Positions 1 to 6,052 of a stretch of 7,415 nucleotides of DNA are shown here, piece after piece. Positions within the stretch are counted from its first letter, which is position 1; each line of letters begins with the position of its first letter. The stretch lies in the NCBI GenBank assembly GCA_023262195.1, contig JALRDM010000245.1, positions 1-7,415 on the forward strand. Direction: 5' to 3'. A program made the translations under genes and the position numbers. The notes under the pieces are model-generated. The model was not told the origin of the DNA and made no database searches. It saw only the letters and a program-made list of their open reading frames with translations. The DNA is from Salibacteraceae bacterium. Its GTDB lineage: Bacteria > Bacteroidota > Bacteroidia > Flavobacteriales_G > Salibacteraceae.

Positions 1-1
1 T

Positions 2-868
2 GCTTGGGTTAATTCAGATTTTAATTTATTTTCGATCCCCAATGAATCCAACCTTGATCGGTTTCCTCCAATGTCGGTCATCTTTAGTGATTTTAAGTTT
101 TCTAGTGACGTTTCAAGCGCTCTGTTTCAGCGTGTGGGCAGTATCAAGTCGGATAAGCCCTTGCTCGTGTTGAGTAATAGTTCAGGATGGAAAAAGGGCG
201 TACTGATGGGAGAGGGCTGGTGGCGCTGGCGACTTTTCGAACGAATGAAGTTTGCCAATAGCACCAGTGAGTTTTGGACAGATCAGGTTATGGTCAAGCT
301 TGTTCAATACCTGGCCCTGCGTCAGAAGAGAGAGCGACTTTTGGTGGAAGGACCACGAAAGGCTATGGAAGGTGAGAGCATTCGCTTTAGTGCAGAGTAT
401 TACAATCAATCTTACGAACTCGTGAACTCAGCAACGGTAAACTTAAGTGTGGTCGATAGCTCAGGCAACACCTTTGAATATCGTTTTAAACCCAAGGATG
501 AGGCTTATGAAGCGAATCTGGGTAGTTTGCCCGTAGGAAATTACGAATGGAATGCCACGGCAGATGATGGAAACCAATCTTTTACTTCTAGTGGCGAATT
601 TACCGTGGTAATGAATCGAGCGGAGTTTGCACGCGTGTCGGCTGATCATGGCTTTCTGGAGCGGTGGTCATCTGCTGCGGGTGGCACAATGGTTTACCCA
701 AATTCCGAATCCGTGTCAGAAATTATTGCTGGTCTAGAAAGAGCCCAACCGATCATTCACACATCGCGGGAGTGGATTGATATCATTGAATGGAAATGGA
801 TTGTATTTTTCGTCACCATCCTTTTGGCTGTCGAGTGGTTTTTAAGAAAGTATAATGGGAGTTATTAG
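2..868 (+). CDS. C-terminal part of a large membrane-anchored protein with an Ig-like domain (5' end outside window)
   Basis: The reading frame is open from the first bases of the window, so this is the last 288 residues of a longer gene. The Met at position 71 is internal, not the start. A motif GEGWWRWR (fragment residues about 70-77) follows a hydrophobic strand LLVLSNSSGW. From memory it resembles the 'GEG.WRWRL' motif of Bacteroidota membrane proteins related to VWA-domain or glutamine-amidotransferase-like proteins, a family assignment that is only tentative. Residues about 113-203 have the alternating pattern of an Ig-like beta sandwich. A single transmembrane helix near residues 266-280 (WIVFFVTILLAVEWF) is followed by a short basic tail, so the bulk is probably periplasmic and the tail cytoplasmic. 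The stop overlaps the next gene by 14 nt, which suggests one operon and translational coupling. The coding call is firm; the function is not known. Confidence 0.8.
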   Translation, partial: AWVNSDFNLFSIPNESNLDRFPPMSVIFSDFKFSSDVSSALFQRVGSIKSDKPLLVLSNSSGWKKGVLMGEGWWRWRLFERMKFANSTSEFWTDQVMVKLVQYLALRQKRERLLVEGPRKAMEGESIRFSAEYYNQSYELVNSATVNLSVVDSSGNTFEYRFKPKDEAYEANLGSLPVGNYEWNATADDGNQSFTSSGEFTVVMNRAEFARVSADHGFLERWSSAAGGTMVYPNSESVSEIIAGLERAQPIIHTSREWIDIIEWKWIVFFVTILLAVEWFLRKYNGSY

Positions 869-1526
869 AACAGTTGGTTACTTTTTACTGGTTGGCCTTG
901 TATCCGCAGGATGCAATGCCACTCGGGTTATCAAGCCTTTAGAAAAAGGAGAGAAGCAGGTTTCGGCAAGTGTTGGCGGGCCCGGAATCATTTTCGGTGG
1001 TGCTCCAATTCCTCTGCCGTTGTCGTCAGTAAACTATGCACATGGCATTGACACGGGCATGACCTTAGTGGCCGGAGGCCATTTTACGAGTGCACTTTTT
1101 GGCGTGGCTCAAATGGATGTAGGTTTAGGCATCAGTGCCTTTAAATCCGAGACCGAAAAGTTTGGGCTTACGGTTACTCCAGGGTTGAACTTGTTTTATG
1201 ATTTCAATGAAAACAATAGTCGCATCTATCCACAAATTGAAGGCACTTGTTGGTGGCAATATTCAGAGAAGGAGCACTTGATTTATGGCGGAGCGGGTAC
1301 TTGGATCGAACTGGTGAAACGGAAGGCGCACGACCAAGTTCAGACTAATGAATTTATGCCATGGGTGAGTTTGGGTCATCAGTTTAACTTAGAAAAGTGG
1401 AGCTATTTGACCGAATTGAAATACATCGGCTTTCAGCAAAACACAGGTTCGGTAGTTGTCAATTACATATCACCTGCAAATCAAGGTACGGTGGGTCTGT
1501 ACCTAGGAATTTCAAGACGCTTTTAA
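855..1526 (+). CDS. Predicted lipoprotein / outer-membrane beta-barrel-like protein of unknown function
   Basis: This 223-residue protein begins with a short signal peptide: Arg5, a hydrophobic stretch (residues 7-16), then SAG-Cys20. The lipobox is imperfect because Ser rather than Leu stands at -3, so signal peptidase II processing is likely but not certain. The mature part is rich in Gly and aromatic residues, with alternating beta-strand patterns (for example MTLVAGGHFTSALFG and GTVGLYLGISRRF) and ends in Phe, as many outer-membrane barrels do. A lipid anchor combined with a barrel-like body is common among uncharacterised Bacteroidota envelope proteins. I do not recognise a named family. 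The ATG lies inside the end of the upstream gene and the next gene starts 1 nt after the stop, so it belongs to the same operon. Preceding sequence is A-rich without a Shine-Dalgarno, as expected in this phylum. Confidence 0.8.
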   Translation: MGVIRTVGYFLLVGLVSAGCNATRVIKPLEKGEKQVSASVGGPGIIFGGAPIPLPLSSVNYAHGIDTGMTLVAGGHFTSALFGVAQMDVGLGISAFKSETEKFGLTVTPGLNLFYDFNENNSRIYPQIEGTCWWQYSEKEHLIYGGAGTWIELVKRKAHDQVQTNEFMPWVSLGHQFNLEKWSYLTELKYIGFQQNTGSVVVNYISPANQGTVGLYLGISRRF

Positions 1527-1527
1527 G

Positions 1528-2412
1528 ATGAGGACAACGATATTTATTCTTTCTGCACTGCTTTTTAGTTCCTGTTTGAGGTTAGATAGCTTACTCTATA
1601 ATCCAGATTCGAGCATTGATGGATATTATTTTGATGAGTTTGATGGTTTGGCTGAAATTGATGTGGATGCTACCTACAAGATTGCGGATACCTTGATCCA
1701 TCCATTTACCTTACAAAGCGATCCACAAGGCGACAATAAAACCATTCACGTGGTTTATGTAGGTGACCTTGAAAATATCGCAACAGACACCGTTTTTCTT
1801 TATTGCCATGGCAATGCAGGGCACCTTGATTTTTATTGGCCCCGCATCAAACTCCTAGCTAATGTTGGGGAGAAAAATCGATTTGGTGTGTTGGCAATGG
1901 ATTACCGTGGGTTTGGCTTGAGCGAGGGTCCACCCACAGAAGAGGGGATGTATAAGGACGTAGATGCGTGCATGCAATGGCTAAAAGACCGAGGACTTAC
2001 AAGCGATCGTCTGTTGATTTATGGGTATAGTTTAGGTAGCGCACCAGCCACAGAACTGACCGCAAAACCAAGAACGCTGCAACCATCGAAACTAATGCTC
2101 GAAACGCCATTTGCATCGGATGAGGTGATGGTGGAAGATGCCTCTGGACTGTCGTTGCCCGGAAGCTTTTTCTCGGATTTGGAAATCAATAATGCTGACG
2201 AAATCAAAAAAGTAGAAGAGCCATTTTTCTGGATTCATGGAACCGATGACAAGTTTCTACAAATGGCCACGCATGGGGAAACCGTTTTTGCTAACTATAA
2301 TGGCTCATATTCAGAAGCACATCGAATCGAAGGTGGTGCACACAGTGATGTGCCCACGGTGATGGGTTATCCAGAATACATCGAAGCCGTGGAATCGTTC
2401 ATCAAACGCTAA
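1528..2412 (+). CDS. Alpha/beta-hydrolase fold lipoprotein (BEM46/ABHD13-like serine hydrolase)
   Basis: The 294-residue protein has a Bacteroidota-style lipoprotein signal, with a hydrophobic stretch then LLFSS-Cys16, so it is probably lipid-anchored in the envelope. Hydrolase landmarks come in the usual order: HGNAG at 94-98 (oxyanion-hole region), DYRGFG at 125-130, the nucleophile elbow GYSLG at 166-170 with Ser168, HGTDD at 237-241 (catalytic acid most likely Asp241), and His272 in GGAHSD. The triad is therefore complete and the enzyme should be active. The pattern fits COG1073-type esterases or acyl hydrolases related to BEM46/ABHD12/ABHD13. The substrate, perhaps a lipid, acyl ester or peptide, cannot be read from sequence. 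It starts 1 nt after the previous stop, and its own stop shares a base with the next ATG (TAATG), which implies coupled translation with the membrane protease downstream. Confidence 0.9.
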   Translation: MRTTIFILSALLFSSCLRLDSLLYNPDSSIDGYYFDEFDGLAEIDVDATYKIADTLIHPFTLQSDPQGDNKTIHVVYVGDLENIATDTVFLYCHGNAGHLDFYWPRIKLLANVGEKNRFGVLAMDYRGFGLSEGPPTEEGMYKDVDACMQWLKDRGLTSDRLLIYGYSLGSAPATELTAKPRTLQPSKLMLETPFASDEVMVEDASGLSLPGSFFSDLEINNADEIKKVEEPFFWIHGTDDKFLQMATHGETVFANYNGSYSEAHRIEGGAHSDVPTVMGYPEYIEAVESFIKR

Positions 2413-3644
2413 TGGTACAAGCCATCTATTTCATACTGATCGCCATCACGGTCGTCAGCTTTCTCTTTGACCAGTGGCTCGACTACCTCAATGACAAGCG
2501 TAAATCACCTAAGCTTCCCGAGTCGGCAAAAGGTATCTATGACGAGGAACGCTATGCCAAGTGGTTGGCGTATGACAAGGCCAATGGTAGAGTAGGAGCA
2601 CTCAGCTCAGCGGTAAGTATTGTCATTTCATTAGCCATGCTCGTTTTTGGTTTGTTTGGAAAGCTTGACATTTTTCTACGAGGATATGTCGATCATCAGA
2701 TTGGCTTGGCCCTCATTTATTTTGGGGTGCTGGGTTTGGGTTCATCCATCATTTCGTTGCCCTTCAGCATCTACAGCACCTTCGTGATTGAAGAGAAATT
2801 TGGCTTTAATAAAACCACCGTAAAGACTTTTATTCTAGACATGATTAAGGGTGCCGCATTGAGTCTGCTCATTGGCGTGCCTTTGGCTGCGATCATCATA
2901 TGGTTTTATTATGAGTTGGGCGATTGGTTTTGGCTAACCGCTTGGTTATTAGTATCGGGCTTTTCAGTGTTTATGGCCATGTTTGGTGCAGATCTCATCA
3001 TGCCCATTTTCAACAAGTTCACCCCATTGGAAGATGGAGAGTTACGCTCGAGTATTGAGGCATACTGTTCTGAAGTAGACTTTCCACTGACCAACCTTTT
3101 TGTAATGGACGGTTCTAAACGTAGCGGAAAGTCAAATGCATTTTTTACCGGGCTCGGACCGAAGAAGAAAATTGTGCTATACGATACCCTGATTGAGCAA
3201 ATGACTACTCAAGAAATTGTAGCCGTGCTGGCGCATGAAATAGGACATTACAAGCATAAGCACACACGACAATCGCTCATTTTAAGTGTGCTTCAAACGG
3301 GAGTGACATTGTTTCTACTTGGTCTTTTTCTACGCGAAGAAATGTTTTCACAAGCGCTGGGTGCGGAGGTTGGCAGCTTTCATGTTGGAATCATAGCCTT
3401 CGGAATTATTTTTTCTCCCTTGAGTACGTTGATTGGTATTGGTATGAACGTATTGAGCCGAAAAAATGAATTTGAGGCGGATGCTTATGCCAATGATACC
3501 TACAGCGGAGCAGCGCTAGCTTCAGGATTAAAAAAGCTTACAGCGGAAAACCTGAGCAACTTGAATCCTCACCCATACCTGGTATTCGTGAGCTATTCGC
3601 ATCCGCCTGTATTGAAGCGCTTGGAGAAACTGACAACAGATTAA
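2412..3644 (+). CDS. Ste24-type (CAAX prenyl protease 1-like) M48 family integral-membrane zinc metalloprotease
   Basis: The 410-residue length is normal for M48A proteases. An N-terminal M48_N-type region (about 1-200) holds several transmembrane helices, includes EERYAKWLAYDKANGRVG at 45-62 and leads into the FNKFTPLEDGEL segment typical of Ste24. The catalytic domain carries HEIGH at 275-279 (zinc ligands His275 and His279, catalytic Glu276) and NEFEAD at 352-357, where Glu353 is the expected third zinc ligand. A further hydrophobic segment lies between them, and YSHPPVLKRLEKL closes the protein as in this family. Eukaryotic members process prenylated CAAX proteins. Bacteria generally lack such substrates, so a role in membrane protein turnover or clearance is inferred, not shown. 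The start codon overlaps the hydrolase stop by 1 nt, and the gene is the last of its operon. Confidence 0.95.
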   Translation: MVQAIYFILIAITVVSFLFDQWLDYLNDKRKSPKLPESAKGIYDEERYAKWLAYDKANGRVGALSSAVSIVISLAMLVFGLFGKLDIFLRGYVDHQIGLALIYFGVLGLGSSIISLPFSIYSTFVIEEKFGFNKTTVKTFILDMIKGAALSLLIGVPLAAIIIWFYYELGDWFWLTAWLLVSGFSVFMAMFGADLIMPIFNKFTPLEDGELRSSIEAYCSEVDFPLTNLFVMDGSKRSGKSNAFFTGLGPKKKIVLYDTLIEQMTTQEIVAVLAHEIGHYKHKHTRQSLILSVLQTGVTLFLLGLFLREEMFSQALGAEVGSFHVGIIAFGIIFSPLSTLIGIGMNVLSRKNEFEADAYANDTYSGAALASGLKKLTAENLSNLNPHPYLVFVSYSHPPVLKRLEKLTTD

Positions 3645-3677
3645 CCCGTGGATATAGTTCAATTACCCATTAATTTT

Positions 3678-3698
3678 CAAGCAGTTAATGCTTGTTTT
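3678..3698 (+). terminator. Possible weak intrinsic terminator of the envelope operon, overlapping the rpsA -33 box
   Basis: CAAGCA (3678-3683) pairs perfectly with TGCTTG (3689-3694) around a 5-nt loop and is followed by TTTT (3695-3698). It lies 34 nt after the protease stop codon. The stem is only 6 bp and the T-run short, so termination may be partial. An alternative pairing, CATTAA (3668-3673) with TTAATG (3685-3690), competes with it. The TTG at 3692-3694 also serves as the upstream promoter element of rpsA, so the repeat could instead be a protein-binding site. Confidence 0.4.
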
Positions 3699-3722
3699 AG
3701 TGTTTGAATAATTCTACATTTG
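3692..3722 (+). promoter_or_regulatory. Bacteroidota-type promoter of rpsA
   Basis: TTG at 3692-3694 and TACATTTG at 3715-3722 are separated by 20 nt. This matches the phylum's promoter form, TTG, a spacer of about 17-23, then TAnnTTTG, recognised by its divergent primary sigma factor. The transcription start is expected about 4-7 nt after the -7 box, near 3726-3729. That gives a leader of roughly 85 nt before the rpsA ATG. The start point is an inference from spacing. Confidence 0.8.
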
Positions 3723-3725
3723 CGC

Positions 3726-3743
3726 CCCCTTAAAAATAAGGGG
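3726..3743 (+). promoter_or_regulatory. 5'-terminal hairpin of the rpsA leader
   Basis: CCCCTTA (3726-3732) is a perfect inverted repeat of TAAGGGG (3737-3743) around a loop of four A. Because the predicted transcription start falls at 3726-3729, the stem would sit at the very 5' end of the mRNA. Such a stem is known to protect messages from 5'-end-dependent decay in other bacteria. It could also be part of a regulatory leader. No T-run follows, so it is not a terminator. A smaller 4-bp pairing, TGTG (3744-3747) with CACA (3753-3756), lies directly after it. Confidence 0.55.
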
Positions 3744-3771
3744 TGTGACGGCCACAGAATTATAAACAAGC

Positions 3772-3796
3772 TCCAACTGCAGCCGAATGCGTTGGA
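3772..3796 (+). promoter_or_regulatory. Hairpin in the rpsA 5' leader, 15 nt before the start codon
   Basis: TCCAAC (3772-3777) pairs with GTTGGA (3791-3796). After a single unpaired T (3778) the stem continues with GCA (3779-3781) pairing TGC (3788-3790), closing a 6-nt loop GCCGAA. That is nine base pairs with one bulge, ending just upstream of an unstructured A-rich stretch and the ATG at 3812. The position fits a site controlling translation initiation. S1 represses its own synthesis through leader hairpins in Escherichia coli; a similar role here is an inference, since no such element is known to me in this group. Confidence 0.5.
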
Positions 3797-3811
3797 TACA
3801 AGAAAAGCCAC

Positions 3812-5968
3812 ATGGCAGAAAAAAAAGAAGAAGCTGTTGAAAACAAAGTTGAAGAAACAGCAAAAGACACTGCAAAAGACACTGCAGCAAAATCCACCAA
3901 AAAAGTAGAAGCTAAAGCGAAAAAGGAAGAAAAGCCTGAAGCCAAGAAAGCTCCTGCGAAAAAAGCTGAAGCGAAGAAAGCTGAGCCCGCTAAGGAAGAA
4001 AAAGCCGAAGTAAAGGCAGAAGCCAAAGCTGAAAAGGAAGAAAAGCCTGTTGCTAAAAAGCCAAGAACACGTGTTAAAAAAGCTGCGGCAGAAGAAACTG
4101 CTGAAGCTGCTCCAGCAGAAGAGACTGCAACAGAAGAAGTAAAAGAAGCAACACAAGCTCCTGCACCTGAACGACCAAAACTTGAAGACTTTGATTGGTC
4201 TAAATTGACCAAGAAGGCTGAGGTATATTCTGAAAAAGAGCGTCAGGAAATGGAGGAGATGTATGATGAGACATTAACCTCTATTACAGAACACACCGTG
4301 GTTGACGGTAAAGTGGTAGCCATGACTTCTCGAGAAGTTGTGGTAAACATTGGTTACAAGAGCGAAGGCGTAATTAGTGCTCCAGAATTCCGTCACAATC
4401 CCGATTTGAAAATCGGAGATGAAGTGGAAGTTTACGTAGAAAAAACTGAAGACAGCAATGGGCAGTTGGTGCTTTCTCACAAGAAGGCACGAATGATGCG
4501 TGCTTGGGAACGTGTAAACGATGCCAAGGAAAACGATACCATCGTAAGAGGTCACGTAAAGTGCCGAACTAAAGGAGGATTAATCGTTGATGTGTTTGGT
4601 TTGGAGGCATTCCTTCCAGGTTCACAAATTGACGTGAAGCCTATCCGTGATTACGACATCTATGTTGGAAAAGACATGGAGTTTAAAGTAGTGAAAATCA
4701 ACAACGAGTTTAAAAACGTGGTTGTGTCGCACAAAGCATTGATTGAAGCTGAGATTGAACAGCAGAAGGTTGAGATTATGCAAAAGCTTGAAAAAGGTCA
4801 GGTGCTTGAAGGAACCGTTAAGAATATTACTTCGTACGGTGTATTTGTAGACCTCGGTGGTGTTGACGGACTTATCCACATTACTGACTTAAGCTGGGGT
4901 AGAATTAATCACCCAGAAGAAGTGGTTGAGCTTGATGAAACAATCAACGTGGTTATCCTCGATTTTGATGACGAAAAGAAGCGTATTGCACTTGGTGTGA
5001 AGCAACTTCAAGAGCATCCATGGGAAGGTCTTGATACCGGCATTAAAGAAGGCGATAACCTCAAAGGTAAAGTGGTAGTACTTGCTGATTATGGTGCATT
5101 TGTAGAAGTAGCGCCTGGAGTGGAAGGATTAATCCACGTATCAGAAATGAGCTGGTCACAGCACTTACGCACGGCAGATCAATTCTTCAAAGTTGGAGAT
5201 GAGGTGGAAGCCAAGGTGATCGCCATCGATCGTGAAGAGCGAAAGCTTTCACTCAGTACTCGTCAACTTACGCCAGATCCATGGGAAGATATTGAGAAGC
5301 GCTACCCAGTAGATAGCAAGCACACGGGCCGAGTTACCAACCTTTCAAACTTCGGTGTATTCATCGAGTTGGAAGAAGGAATCGATGGTTTGGTGCACAT
5401 CTCAGATTTGAGCTGGAGCAAGAAAATCAATCACCCATCTGAATTCACCAAGACAGGTGAGCAAATGGAGGCTGTAGTTCTTGAAATTGACAAGGAAAAC
5501 CGAAGATTGAGCTTGGGACACAAGCAGTTGGAAGAAAATCCATGGGATGTGTTCGAGACAGTGTTTAAGATCGGAAGCGTTCATCAAGGAACCATCTTTC
5601 AGAGAAACGATAAAGGTGGTGTGGCTTCTCTCCCATATGGAGTTGAAGGATTTGCACCGAGCCGACATCTGATTAAAGAGGATGGCTCTAAGGTTGGAAT
5701 GGATGAAACGTTAGATTTCCAAATCATTGAGTTCAACAAAGACTCAAAGAAGATCATCATTTCACATACTAAAACACACGATGAAGAAGTTGGAAGAGAT
5801 TCTGGCGATAATAAGCGTGGTGGAGGAAAAGTGAGTGGTAAGGTGAAGAACGATAGAAAAGCGGTGAAGAAAATCAATGAATCGCTTGAAAAGACCACCC
5901 TTGGTGATCTTGACGTACTTTCTTCATTGAAGGATGAAATGGAACAAGCTGAAAAGAAAAAGAAATAA
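3812..5968 (+). CDS. rpsA: 30S ribosomal protein S1 with a long Lys/Ala/Glu-rich N-terminal extension
   Basis: S1 is an RNA-binding protein of the small ribosomal subunit that helps mRNA load. Six S1 (OB-fold) domains can be placed at about residues 162-229, 250-312, 330-397, 415-484, 502-570 and 588-655. Domains 3-5 show the canonical G.V...FG.FV.....GL.H.S signature (for example SYGVFVDLGGVDGLIHITDL), and their linkers repeat a 'KQL..(H/N)PW'-like pattern. Domains 1, 2 and 6 are more divergent, as is usual. Residues 1 to about 122 are low-complexity Lys/Ala/Glu/Pro, making the protein 718 residues against roughly 560 in E. coli and, from memory, about 600 in many Bacteroidota. The tail (about 661-718) is also Lys-rich and ends in four Lys. 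The ATG at 3812 is chosen because it follows the promoter and leader and no other in-frame ATG lies between. No Shine-Dalgarno precedes it, and the first codons are very A-rich. It is transcribed alone, with its own promoter and terminator. Confidence 0.97.
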   Translation: MAEKKEEAVENKVEETAKDTAKDTAAKSTKKVEAKAKKEEKPEAKKAPAKKAEAKKAEPAKEEKAEVKAEAKAEKEEKPVAKKPRTRVKKAAAEETAEAAPAEETATEEVKEATQAPAPERPKLEDFDWSKLTKKAEVYSEKERQEMEEMYDETLTSITEHTVVDGKVVAMTSREVVVNIGYKSEGVISAPEFRHNPDLKIGDEVEVYVEKTEDSNGQLVLSHKKARMMRAWERVNDAKENDTIVRGHVKCRTKGGLIVDVFGLEAFLPGSQIDVKPIRDYDIYVGKDMEFKVVKINNEFKNVVVSHKALIEAEIEQQKVEIMQKLEKGQVLEGTVKNITSYGVFVDLGGVDGLIHITDLSWGRINHPEEVVELDETINVVILDFDDEKKRIALGVKQLQEHPWEGLDTGIKEGDNLKGKVVVLADYGAFVEVAPGVEGLIHVSEMSWSQHLRTADQFFKVGDEVEAKVIAIDREERKLSLSTRQLTPDPWEDIEKRYPVDSKHTGRVTNLSNFGVFIELEEGIDGLVHISDLSWSKKINHPSEFTKTGEQMEAVVLEIDKENRRLSLGHKQLEENPWDVFETVFKIGSVHQGTIFQRNDKGGVASLPYGVEGFAPSRHLIKEDGSKVGMDETLDFQIIEFNKDSKKIIISHTKTHDEEVGRDSGDNKRGGGKVSGKVKNDRKAVKKINESLEKTTLGDLDVLSSLKDEMEQAEKKKK
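3860..3883 (+). repeat. Perfect 12-nt tandem duplication inside rpsA
   Basis: GCAAAAGACACT occurs twice back to back (3860-3871 and 3872-3883), encoding AKDT twice in the S1 N-terminal extension. Identity at every base, including third codon positions, suggests a recent duplication and so a length-variable tract. Confidence 0.9.
3921..4049 (+). repeat. Pair of identical 18-nt direct repeats inside the rpsA N-terminal extension
   Basis: AAAAGGAAGAAAAGCCTG is found at 3921-3938 and again at 4032-4049, both in the same reading frame and encoding K-E-E-K-P. The stretch between is built of related Lys/Ala/Glu codons. This supports growth of the extension by slippage or unequal recombination, but biased composition alone would also produce partial matches. 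Confidence 0.75.
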
Positions 5969-5986
5969 TCAGCTGTCACTGCACTT

Positions 5987-6020
5987 AAAATCCCTTTCGA
6001 TTTCGGAAGGGATTTTTTTT
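5987..6020 (+). terminator. Strong intrinsic terminator of rpsA
   Basis: AAAATCCCTT (5987-5996) pairs perfectly with AAGGGATTTT (6007-6016). The stem continues inward with T-G, C-G and G-C pairs to a 4-nt ATTT loop (6000-6003). An uninterrupted run of eight T (6013-6020) follows the GGGA. It lies 18 nt after the rpsA stop and separates it from pyrR. Only four A precede the stem, so it should act mainly on the + strand. Confidence 0.93.
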
Positions 6021-6034
6021 GCCCAATACTCAAG

Positions 6035-6042
6035 TATATTTG
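6035..6042 (+). promoter_or_regulatory. Probable promoter -7 box for pyrR-pyrB
   Basis: TATATTTG matches the TAnnTTTG box exactly and ends only 10 nt before the pyrR ATG. No TTG is found at the usual 17-23 nt spacing; that region is the T-run of the rpsA terminator, and the nearest TTG (6019-6021) is only 13 nt away. Transcription would begin about 6046-6049, leaving a leader of only a few bases. Confidence 0.65.
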
Positions 6043-6052
6043 CCCTGCATTA

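Noticed and set aside
71..868. Treating the Met at 71 as the start of the first gene
   Set aside because: The frame stays open to base 2 with protein-like sequence (for example NLFSIPNESNLDRFPP), so the gene begins before the window.
3720..3908. Small + strand open frame crossing the rpsA leader and start
   Set aside because: It begins at a TTG inside the promoter box and its Lys-rich end is an out-of-frame reading of the S1 extension. No independent support.
3760..4212. Long antisense open frame of 150 codons opposite the start of rpsA, plus another at 3677-4156
   Set aside because: Both are Ser/Phe/Ala- or Phe/Cys-rich mirror images of the Lys/Ala/Glu-rich S1 extension, as expected from biased codon content. 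Neither has a promoter or recognisable domain.
5969..6052. Possible attenuator or PyrR-binding leader between rpsA and pyrR
   Set aside because: The hairpin has the form of a plain rpsA terminator, no alternative antiterminator pairing is evident, and no PyrR-binding loop is visible. The pyrR -7 box lies after it.
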